Below are positions 6,566 to 12,320 of a stretch of DNA of 12,320 nt, piece after piece. The notes below the pieces were generated by a model. That model was not told the origin of the DNA and did no database searches. It saw only the letters and a program-made list of their open reading frames with translations. The translations under genes were made by a program, and so were the position numbers. This DNA is from a bacterium. Lineage in GTDB: Bacteria; Desulfobacterota; Anaeroferrophillalia; Anaeroferrophillales; Anaeroferrophillaceae. Location: NCBI GenBank assembly GCA_029940125.1, contig JAOZRP010000034.1:1-12320 (forward strand), given 5' to 3'. Each line of letters begins with the position of its first letter. The first letter of the stretch is position 1.

Positions 6566-6859
6566 ATGGCTAAGAATTTTAATGAAATGACCTGGAAGGA
6601 ATACAGCTTGGCGTTTATGGTGACCCGTCCCGGTTGTTCGGCCGAGTACCGCACCGGCGACTGGCGGTCGCAGAAACCGGTCGTCGACAAAAGCAAGTGC
6701 ATAAAGTGCGGAATTTGCTACCTGTCGTGTCCGGATGGCGCCATCAATCTGGCCGCCGATGGCACCTATGATTTTGATTATGACCACTGCAAAGGCTGCG
6801 GGATTTGTGCCACCGAGTGCTGGACGGGCTGCATCAGCATGGTAGAGGAGGATAAGTGA
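6566..6859 (+). CDS. porD: Pyruvate (2-oxoacid):ferredoxin oxidoreductase, delta (ferredoxin-like) subunit
   Basis: This 97-residue subunit carries two [4Fe-4S] clusters that pass electrons from the TPP-containing beta subunit towards the external acceptor. The first cluster motif has Cys45, Cys48, Cys51 and Cys55 followed by the usual proline. The second has Cys75, Cys78, Cys81 and Cys85. The second motif is followed by Trp86 rather than proline, and by an additional Cys89, which is unusual for this subunit. The N-terminal 40 residues (TWKEYSLAFMVTRPG) are the usual PorD-type docking extension. AAGGAG at 6552-6557 precedes the ATG by 8 bases. Its stop overlaps the start of the alpha-subunit gene by one base. 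Confidence 0.93.
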   Translation: MAKNFNEMTWKEYSLAFMVTRPGCSAEYRTGDWRSQKPVVDKSKCIKCGICYLSCPDGAINLAADGTYDFDYDHCKGCGICATECWTGCISMVEEDK

Positions 6860-8037
6860 TGGCAAAAAAAACTGGAATTGAGGTCTCGCTGGGGATCAGT
6901 GAAGCGGTAAAGCTGGCGGATGTGGATGCCATTGCTGCTTACCCGATTACACCGCAGACCCATATCGTGGAACATCTGTCGGAGCTGGTGGCGGATGGGG
7001 AGCTGAACGCCGAATTTATCCCCGTTGAGTCGGAACACTCGGCCATGAGCGTCTGTGCCGGAACTGCTGCTGCCGGGGCCCGGACCTATACAGCGACCAG
7101 TTCCCAGGGGCTGGCCCTGATGAATGAAATTCTTTTTATCATTCCGGCCCTGCGGCTGCCCATTGTCATGACTCTGGCCAACCGGGCCCTGTCCGGTCCC
7201 ATCAGCATCTGGAACGATCACAGCGACTTGATGAGTGTCAGGGATACGGGCTGGATTGCCATCTTTGCCGAGAATGGCCAGGAGGCTTTTGATCTGACCC
7301 TGCAGTCGTTCAAGATCGCGGAAGATCACCGGGTGCTGCTGCCGATCAGCGTTAATATTGATGGTTTCACCCTCAGCCATGTTATTGAGCCCCATGAATT
7401 TCTCAGCCAGGAAGAGGTAAATGAATTCCTGCCCCCCTATCAGCCGCTGGTGCAGTTGAATCCCGACAAGCCGGTCAGCATGGGAATGGTGGGAATTCCC
7501 GAAATCTTTTTTGAAGCCAAGAAAGCCCAGGATGTTGCCCTCATCGAATCGAAGGCAGTCATCAAAGAAGTGTTCAAGGATTTTGGTGATCGGTTTGGCC
7601 GCTATTACAATGTCATTGAGTCTTACCGGACGGAGGATGCCGAGACCCTGCTGTTGACCATGGGCAGCATCAGTGAAACCGCCATGGAGGCCATTGACGT
7701 GATGCGGGATGAGCAGGGCCGGCGGGTTGGGCTGCTGCGCCTGCGCCTCTGGCGTCCGTTCCCGGTGGATGAATTGAGGGAAATGGTCAAGGGCGTGAAA
7801 ACCCTGGCCGTCATTGACCGGGCGGTATCCTTTGGGGGTACGGGCGGCCCGGTTGCTGGTGAGATTCGCTCCGCCCTTTATTCAACCGCTGATCGACCCT
7901 ATGTTGCCAGTTTTATTGCCGGCCTTGGCGGCCGGGATGTGACCGTTAAAGATTTCATGGATATGGCAGCCTTGGCTGAAAAGATGGAAGCCGAGGGCGA
8001 AATTCATGAATATAAAATGATAGGAGTGAGGGAATAA
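6859..8037 (+). CDS. porA: Pyruvate (2-oxoacid):ferredoxin oxidoreductase, alpha subunit
   Basis: This 392-residue subunit supplies the TPP pyrimidine-binding domain and the transketolase-C-like domain of the oxidoreductase. The active-site segment YPITPQT is at residues 28-34, where Thr31 matches the substrate-contacting threonine of PFOR. ESEHSAM (57-63) contains the acidic residue expected at the cofactor, and Arg109 in ANRALSGPISIW is in the position of the pyruvate-binding arginine. These motifs fit PorA-type pyruvate enzymes better than 2-oxoglutarate enzymes, though branched-chain or aryl 2-oxoacids cannot be excluded. An in-frame GTG lies one codon upstream at 6856, but GGAGG at 6847-6851 is 7 bases from the ATG at 6859, which is preferred. 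The stop overlaps the beta-subunit ATG by one base. Confidence 0.93.
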   Translation: MAKKTGIEVSLGISEAVKLADVDAIAAYPITPQTHIVEHLSELVADGELNAEFIPVESEHSAMSVCAGTAAAGARTYTATSSQGLALMNEILFIIPALRLPIVMTLANRALSGPISIWNDHSDLMSVRDTGWIAIFAENGQEAFDLTLQSFKIAEDHRVLLPISVNIDGFTLSHVIEPHEFLSQEEVNEFLPPYQPLVQLNPDKPVSMGMVGIPEIFFEAKKAQDVALIESKAVIKEVFKDFGDRFGRYYNVIESYRTEDAETLLLTMGSISETAMEAIDVMRDEQGRRVGLLRLRLWRPFPVDELREMVKGVKTLAVIDRAVSFGGTGGPVAGEIRSALYSTADRPYVASFIAGLGGRDVTVKDFMDMAALAEKMEAEGEIHEYKMIGVRE

Positions 8038-8972
8038 TGGATGCCTTAAATGTATATGCCGCCAAACTGGCGCCGCAGCAGGAATCCCTGGCCCCTGGAC
8101 ACCGGGCCTGTCAGGGTTGTGCCGAGCTTCTGGCTGTTCGCCTGGTAGCCAAGACCCTGGGTCGTGACTATATCATTGCCAACGCTACCGGCTGCCTGGA
8201 AATTGTCACCTCGTCATTTCCCCATTCAGCCTGGCAGGTTCCCTGGATCCACGTGGCCTTTGAAAATGCCGCTGCCGTGGCTTCGGGGGTGGAAGCCGGG
8301 ATTAAAAGCCTGAAGAAAAAGGGCCGGTATCCGGTAGACCGGAAGATAACCATCGTCGCCCAGGCCGGTGACGGCGGCACTGTTGACATCGGCCTGCAGG
8401 CGCTTTCAGGGGCTTTGGAGCGGGGCCATGATTTTATCTATATCTGTTATGACAATGAAGCCTACATGAATACCGGGATTCAGCGCTCCAGTTCCACTCC
8501 CTACGGGGCGGCCACCACCACTTCCCCGGCCGGGAAGGAAAGCATCGGCCAGGTGACGATGAAAAAGAATGTGGCGGAAATCGCCGTGGCTCACGATATC
8601 CCCTACGTGGCGACGGCCAGCCCCAGCTACCCCTTTGACTTGATGGAGAAGGTGCGTAAAGCGGCGGATATGGAAGGTCCTGCCTATATCCATGTGCTGG
8701 CTCCCTGTCCTACCGGCTGGCGCATGGCTCCCAACCTGGCGGTTTCCATTGGCCGCCTGGCGGTGGAAACCAAGGTTTTTCCGCTTTATGAAGTGGTGAA
8801 CGGTGAATATCGGATGACGGTTCAATACAAGCACCACCGTCCGGTGAAGGACTACCTTAAACCGCAGGGTCGCTTTCGCCACCTGCAGGAAAAAGAGATT
8901 GAATTTATCCAGCAGTACGTTGATGCTTCTTATGAGAAGCTGCTGAAAAAAATAGCAATGAGCGAGGGCTAG
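8037..8972 (+). CDS. porB: Pyruvate (2-oxoacid):ferredoxin oxidoreductase, beta (TPP-binding) subunit
   Basis: This is the beta subunit, binding thiamine pyrophosphate and the proximal [4Fe-4S] cluster; with the alpha subunit it oxidatively decarboxylates the 2-oxoacid to acyl-CoA. It has 311 residues. The TPP/Mg motif GDGGTVDIG is at 111-119 and runs to CYDNEAYMNTG (137-147). Likely cluster cysteines are Cys25, Cys28, Cys53 and Cys224 (APCPTGW). The segment YMNTGIQRSSSTPYGA closely follows pyruvate-type beta subunits, which is the main reason for preferring pyruvate. Acetyl-CoA would then be the product. The gene starts inside the stop of porA, and the NuoE-like gene begins 4 bases after its own stop, so the redox genes downstream are almost certainly co-transcribed. 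Confidence 0.93.
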   Translation: MDALNVYAAKLAPQQESLAPGHRACQGCAELLAVRLVAKTLGRDYIIANATGCLEIVTSSFPHSAWQVPWIHVAFENAAAVASGVEAGIKSLKKKGRYPVDRKITIVAQAGDGGTVDIGLQALSGALERGHDFIYICYDNEAYMNTGIQRSSSTPYGAATTTSPAGKESIGQVTMKKNVAEIAVAHDIPYVATASPSYPFDLMEKVRKAADMEGPAYIHVLAPCPTGWRMAPNLAVSIGRLAVETKVFPLYEVVNGEYRMTVQYKHHRPVKDYLKPQGRFRHLQEKEIEFIQQYVDASYEKLLKKIAMSEG

Positions 8973-8976
8973 GATT

Positions 8977-9426
8977 ATGGAATCAACAGTCAAAAAAATC
9001 ACTGCCAAATATGGCTCCGACCCTTCACAGATCATCGCCATGCTGCAGGATCTGCAGAGTGCCAAACGCTACCTGCCGGAGGAAGATTTGCGGGAACTGG
9101 CCGAGGCTCTGGCGATTCCCCTAACCAGGGTGTACCGGATCGCAACTTTCTTCAAGGCTTTCAGTCTGGAGCCGAAAGGTGAACATATCATCAACGTCTG
9201 CATGGGAACAGCCTGCCATGTGCGCGGTGCCGAGCGGATTCTGAATGAATTGGAGCGGCAGCTGGGCATCAGCCGGGGCGAGACCACCGCCGATCAGAAA
9301 TTTTCCCTGGAGACGGTCAACTGCCTGGGGGCCTGCGCCCTTGGTCCGGTCGTCGTGGTTGATCAGGAATATCATGGCGATATGACCCCCGGACAGGTGG
9401 ATAAATTGATGGAAAATTATCGTTAA
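8977..9426 (+). CDS. nuoE: NuoE/HydC-like [2Fe-2S] subunit (NADH-dehydrogenase 24 kDa family)
   Basis: This is a thioredoxin-like [2Fe-2S] protein of 149 residues related to NuoE of complex I, HydC of bifurcating hydrogenase and HndA of NADP-reducing hydrogenase. An N-terminal helical region (residues 1-66, with YLPEEDLRELAEAL) precedes the thioredoxin-like domain. The cluster ligands are Cys75 and Cys80 (CMGTAC) and Cys116 and Cys120 (CLGAC). In known complexes this subunit sits beside the FMN subunit and acts as an electron side branch. Starting 4 bases after porB, it is tied to pyruvate oxidation by context. It is too short and lacks the neighbours to be part of a full respiratory complex I operon here. 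Confidence 0.92.
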   Translation: MESTVKKITAKYGSDPSQIIAMLQDLQSAKRYLPEEDLRELAEALAIPLTRVYRIATFFKAFSLEPKGEHIINVCMGTACHVRGAERILNELERQLGISRGETTADQKFSLETVNCLGACALGPVVVVDQEYHGDMTPGQVDKLMENYR

Positions 9427-9460
9427 TGTTAGGTGCTAACTGAGAAGAAGGATATTTCCC

Positions 9461-11311
9461 ATGAAAAGAATACAATCAGCCCAGGAACTGGAAGCCTATC
9501 GTCAGGAATGTTTGGCTGTCCGGGATCCGCAGCGGACCGTGATCACCATCTGTGCCGGTACCGGCTGCCTCGCCCATGGCTGCTCCAACGTGGTGGACGC
9601 CATCCGGCAGGAACTGGAAAAGCAGGGGCTCGACCAGGTTGAAGTGAAAGCCACCGGCTGCCATGGATTTTGTGAACAGGGGCCCCTGGTTGTTGTCCAT
9701 CCCCAGGGGGTGTTTTACCATAAAGTGAAGGTTGAGGATGTCCCTGACATTATTGCCCGGACGGTGCAAAAGGGTGAGGTGATTGAATCCCTGCTTTACG
9801 CCCTGCCGACCACCAAAGAAAAGATATCCCTGGAAAAGGACGTTCCCTTTTATAAGCTGCAGAAGCGGATTATTTTTGGCAGCAACGGCCTGATTGACCC
9901 GACAAGCATTGACGACTACCTGGCCATCGGCGGCTACCAGGCCCTGGCCAAGGCTCTGACGGGAATGAGTCCGGACGCGGTTTTGGAAGAAGTGAAAAAA
10001 TCAGGTCTGCGGGGTCGCGGCGGCGGCGGTTTTCCCACCGGCAGGAAATGGGAGTCCACCAGAAATGTTGATTCTGAGGTGAAGTACGTTATTTGCAACG
10101 CAGACGAGGGTGACCCCGGCGCCTATATGGATCGAAGCCTGCTGGAAGGCAACCCCCACGCGGTTATCGAGGGCATGCTGCTTGGTGCTTACGCGGTTGG
10201 GGCCACGGACGGTTATGTGTACGTTCGCCACGAATACCCGCTGGCGGTGACCAATCTGACCATGGCCATTGACGCCGCCCGGGAGATGGGTCTGCTGGGT
10301 GAGAATATCCTGGGCAGCAGCTTTAGCTTCGACATCAAGATCAGCCGCGGCGGCGGGGCCTTCGTCTGCGGTGAATCAAGCGCCCTGATTGCTTCCATTG
10401 AAGGCCAGGTCGGCGAACCGCGGGCCAAGCATATCCACATGGCCGAAAGCGGCCTCTGGGGAAAACCAACGGTCTTGAACAATGTGGAGACTTGGGCCAA
10501 CGTTCCAGTGATTATCGACAAAGGCGCCGAGTGGTACCGAAGCATCGGCACTGAGGGCAGCCCCGGGACCAAGATTTTTTCCCTGGTGGGGAAGGTTAAC
10601 AATACCGGCCTGGTTGAAGTGCCGATGGGCATCACCCTGCGGGAGATCATCTTTGACATTGGCGGCGGCATCCCCGGCGGCAGGAAGTTTAAAGCCGTGC
10701 AGACGGGCGGCCCTTCCGGCGGCTGCATCCCGGAAGAACATCTTGACCTGCAGGTTGATTTTGACGAACTGGGCAAGGTTGGTTCCATGATGGGCTCCGG
10801 CGGCATGATCGTCATGGATGACCGTACCTGCATGGTTGACGTGGCCAAGTATTTCCTTAATTTCCTCAAAGGGGAATCCTGTGGCAAGTGCACCACCTGC
10901 CGTGAAGGGATTTTGCGCATGTATGAAATCCTTGACAAGATTACCCGGGGAGAAGGGGAGCTGAGCGATCTGGACCTGCTGGAAAAACTGGCCGTGGTGG
11001 TCCAGGAAGGTTCCATGTGCGGTCTGGGGAAAACGGCCCCGAATCCGGTGCTGAGTACGCTGCGCTATTTCCGGGATGAATATCTGGCCCACATCAACGA
11101 CAAAAAATGCCCGGCCGGCGTCTGCAAGGAGCTGATCCATTTTGAAATTGATCCTGATGCCTGCACCGGCTGCCACAAGTGCGCCCGGGTGTGCCCCGTA
11201 GGCGCGGCCCATGGGGAAAAGAAGGAACCCCATGAAATTGATCAGGACAAATGCATTAAATGCGGCATGTGCTACGATGCCTGCAAGTTTGATGCGGTGA
11301 AAATTATCTGA
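9461..11311 (+). CDS. nuoF: HydB/NuoF-like flavoprotein with N-terminal [2Fe-2S] and C-terminal 2x[4Fe-4S] domains
   Basis: This is the NAD(P)(H)- and FMN-binding subunit, 616 residues, with the HydB/HndC-type architecture rather than plain NuoF (about 430). Residues about 25-105 are a thioredoxin-like [2Fe-2S] domain with Cys31, Cys36, Cys67 and Cys71. Residues about 130-440 hold the FMN/NADH domain: RGRGGGGFPTGRKWES at 184-199, CNADEGDPGAYMDRS at 212-226 and GGGAFVCGESSALI at 297-310. An SLBB-like part follows. Residues 474, 477, 480 and 520 are the cysteines of the N3-type [4Fe-4S] cluster. The C terminus is a two-cluster ferredoxin with cysteines 568/571/574/578 and 598/601/604/608. It would exchange electrons with NAD(P)+ and, by analogy with HydB, might bifurcate, but that is inferred. 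AAGGA at 9448-9452 precedes the ATG by 8 bases. Confidence 0.93.
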   Translation: MKRIQSAQELEAYRQECLAVRDPQRTVITICAGTGCLAHGCSNVVDAIRQELEKQGLDQVEVKATGCHGFCEQGPLVVVHPQGVFYHKVKVEDVPDIIARTVQKGEVIESLLYALPTTKEKISLEKDVPFYKLQKRIIFGSNGLIDPTSIDDYLAIGGYQALAKALTGMSPDAVLEEVKKSGLRGRGGGGFPTGRKWESTRNVDSEVKYVICNADEGDPGAYMDRSLLEGNPHAVIEGMLLGAYAVGATDGYVYVRHEYPLAVTNLTMAIDAAREMGLLGENILGSSFSFDIKISRGGGAFVCGESSALIASIEGQVGEPRAKHIHMAESGLWGKPTVLNNVETWANVPVIIDKGAEWYRSIGTEGSPGTKIFSLVGKVNNTGLVEVPMGITLREIIFDIGGGIPGGRKFKAVQTGGPSGGCIPEEHLDLQVDFDELGKVGSMMGSGGMIVMDDRTCMVDVAKYFLNFLKGESCGKCTTCREGILRMYEILDKITRGEGELSDLDLLEKLAVVVQEGSMCGLGKTAPNPVLSTLRYFRDEYLAHINDKKCPAGVCKELIHFEIDPDACTGCHKCARVCPVGAAHGEKKEPHEIDQDKCIKCGMCYDACKFDAVKII

Positions 11312-11351
11312 GGTGTTTTATATATCCCATCCACAGTAAAGGGGAATGATG

Positions 11352-12074
11352 ATGGTAGAGATAACAATTAATGGGAAAAAGGTGCAAGTGGAAGAAGGGA
11401 CGACGATCCTGGAGGCGGCCAGGGCCAACGGGGTTGCTATTCCCACCCTGTGTTACCATGAACTTCTTGAGCCGTACGGGGCCTGCCGGTTGTGCCTGGT
11501 GGAAGTGGTAAAAAATGGCTACCGGACATTGACCACCTCCTGCAACTATCCGATAACCGTTCCCATCGAGGTGGAAACGGATACGGAGAAGGTCAGAAGC
11601 TCGCGGAAGATGGTGTTGGAACTGCTGTTGTCACGCTGCGACACGTCTCCGAAGCTGAACCAGCTGGCGGCGGAATATGGGATTGAAAAATCCCCCTTTG
11701 AACTGCATTATGACGACTGCATCCTCTGCGGTCTCTGTGAGCGGGTCTGCCGGGAAATTGTCGGAGCCAATGCCATTACTTTCGCCCAGCGCGGCACAGA
11801 CCGGGTGGTTGTTCCTCCTTTCGGGGAAGAGGCTGAAGCATGCATCGGCTGCGGCGCCTGTGCCTATGTCTGTCCCACCAATGCCATCCAGATCCAGGAA
11901 AACGGCGAGGAAAAGATCATTGACCGCTGGTCCCGGGTGCTGAAGCTGCGGACCTGCAAGGAGTGTGGGATGGAATTTGCCCCGGATTTTCAACTGCGCT
12001 TTATCCAGAAGAAGTATGATCTGCCGGAAGATTTCTTTGACTTGTGCCGGGACTGCCGGGCGATGAAAAAATAG
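11352..12074 (+). CDS. NuoG/HoxU-like iron-sulfur protein with C-terminal CxxC...CxxC motif
   Basis: This 240-residue protein resembles the N-terminal part of NuoG, HoxU or Fe-hydrogenase HydA, without any catalytic domain. Residues 1-75 are a plant-type [2Fe-2S] domain with Cys34, Cys45, Cys48 and Cys64. The His(Cys)3 [4Fe-4S] motif normally found next is absent; that stretch has only Cys96 (SRCDTSPKL). Two [4Fe-4S] motifs follow, at Cys123/126/129/133 and Cys164/167/170/174. The C-terminal tail carries Cys202/205 and Cys232/235, a possible zinc or iron knuckle. Three ATGs run in tandem at 11346, 11349 and 11352. AGGGG at 11340-11344 is 7 bases from the third, so 11352 is chosen. It is the last gene before a strong terminator and probably wires the NuoE/NuoF pair to the oxidoreductase or to ferredoxin. 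Confidence 0.88.
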   Translation: MVEITINGKKVQVEEGTTILEAARANGVAIPTLCYHELLEPYGACRLCLVEVVKNGYRTLTTSCNYPITVPIEVETDTEKVRSSRKMVLELLLSRCDTSPKLNQLAAEYGIEKSPFELHYDDCILCGLCERVCREIVGANAITFAQRGTDRVVVPPFGEEAEACIGCGACAYVCPTNAIQIQENGEEKIIDRWSRVLKLRTCKECGMEFAPDFQLRFIQKKYDLPEDFFDLCRDCRAMKK

Positions 12075-12102
12075 GTGGTTGTTTGACCGCTTTTCAGGTT
12101 AC

Positions 12103-12148
12103 AAAGGTGGCTGTGATTTCCGCTGCGGGAATGATGGCCACCTTTTTT
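12103..12148 (+). terminator. Rho-independent terminator of the oxidoreductase operon
   Basis: AAAGGTGGC (12103-12111) pairs perfectly with GCCACCTTT (12137-12145), and the T-run continues to 12148. The 25-base loop contains a smaller hairpin (ATTTCC/GGGAAT with one G-U pair). It begins 29 bases after the last stop codon and marks the end of the operon. Confidence 0.85.
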
Positions 12149-12255
12149 CATCATGACAGCGTTGACAACCACATGAACTGATCATGTAGAGGGTGTCTTG
12201 AAAAATTTCGGCATTGCTTTATCGGGATGTTCCGGCATGGCTCTCGCTCATTCTC

Positions 12256-12275
12256 GCCGGCCGTTCATGGCCGGC
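12256..12275. repeat. Inverted repeat, 7-bp perfect stem
   Basis: GCCGGCC and GGCCGGC flank a 6-base loop GTTCAT, a stable G+C-only hairpin. It is followed 10 bases later by a larger hairpin, a pairing seen in REP/BIME-type elements. Confidence 0.7.
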
Positions 12276-12285
12276 TCCGAGGCGT

Positions 12286-12320
12286 CCGCCGCGAATCACA
12301 TCGTGTGATTCGTTCGGCGG
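12286..12320. repeat. Inverted repeat, 15-bp stem with 2-base bulge, at the window edge
   Basis: CCGCCG (12286-12291) pairs with CGGCGG (12315-12320), and CGAATCACA (12292-12300) with TGTGATTCG (12304-12312). The loop is TCG and TT at 12313-12314 is a bulge. No U-tract can be seen because the window ends, so a terminator cannot be excluded, but the symmetry fits a repeat element better. Confidence 0.75.

Larger units (their letters stand above)
12149..12320. other. Gene-free, repeat-rich end of window
   Basis: No gene is supported in these 172 bases. The region holds an imperfect direct repeat (12206-12218 and 12230-12242, 11 of 13 identical) and two strong inverted repeats (12256-12275 and 12286-12320). 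It becomes markedly G+C-rich after about 12230. It resembles a dispersed intergenic repeat and probably continues past the edge. Confidence 0.5.

Noticed and set aside
10376..11233. Minus-strand open frames opposite the NuoF-like gene
   Set aside because: They mirror glycine- and cysteine-rich conserved coding sequence. Two such frames overlap each other, which is typical of shadow frames in G+C-rich genes.
12162..12190. Possible sigma-70 promoter reading out of the window (TTGACA at 12162-12167)
   Set aside because: At 17-base spacing the -10 candidate TGTAGA matches only three of six positions, and no gene is visible downstream.
1..12320. CRISPR array, tRNA, rRNA, integrase, insertion-sequence transposase or toxin-antitoxin genes
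   Set aside because: None seen on either strand. There are no regularly spaced repeats and no coding frame with the relevant motifs.

Overview
The window reads as a piece of chromosome from a strictly anaerobic bacterium with moderately high G+C, most likely a member of the former Deltaproteobacteria (Desulfobacterota) or another propionate-metabolising anaerobe. The reasons are a split B12-dependent methylmalonyl-CoA mutase, a four-subunit ferredoxin-type pyruvate oxidoreductase, and flavin/iron-sulfur subunits of the kind found in NAD-linked bifurcating hydrogenases and formate dehydrogenases. The lineage is an inference from gene content, not from a phylogeny. Every recognised gene lies on the + strand.

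Region 1 (1-4978) is a methylmalonyl-CoA module. It holds a 5'-truncated biotin-dependent carboxyltransferase, the large catalytic subunit of methylmalonyl-CoA mutase, the separate small B12-binding subunit, the mutase chaperone GTPase MeaB, and methylmalonyl-CoA epimerase. Together they interconvert propionyl-CoA, (S)- and (R)-methylmalonyl-CoA and succinyl-CoA. The large and small mutase subunits are separated by about 170 bases containing a perfect 34-base palindrome. That palindrome sits in a roughly 70-base sequence with a diverged second copy in the mce-recR gap.

Region 2 (4979-5332) is an A+T-richer intergenic stretch of about 350 bases. It carries the second repeat copy, several small palindromes and a plausible promoter for recR. 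recR (5333-5932) is a DNA-repair gene standing between the two metabolic blocks; its common partners dnaX and ybaB/ebfC are not in the window.

Region 3 (6006-12148) is a compact, probably single operon. It has four subunits of a 2-oxoacid (probably pyruvate):ferredoxin oxidoreductase in the order gamma-delta-alpha-beta. These are followed by a NuoE-like protein, a large HydB/NuoF-like flavoprotein with extra iron-sulfur domains, and a small NuoG/HoxU-like iron-sulfur protein. The operon ends in a clear rho-independent terminator. No hydrogenase, formate dehydrogenase or membrane NADH-dehydrogenase catalytic subunit follows before the terminator. The simplest reading is a dedicated soluble route moving electrons from pyruvate oxidation to NAD(P)+, directly or by bifurcation/confurcation with ferredoxin. 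If the truncated first gene belongs to a methylmalonyl-CoA:pyruvate transcarboxylase, pyruvate would be the direct link between regions 1 and 3 in propionate oxidation, or in propionate formation if run in reverse.

Region 4 (12149-12320) has no gene. It is dense in inverted repeats, including a 15-bp hairpin ending at the window edge, and looks like a dispersed intergenic repeat element.
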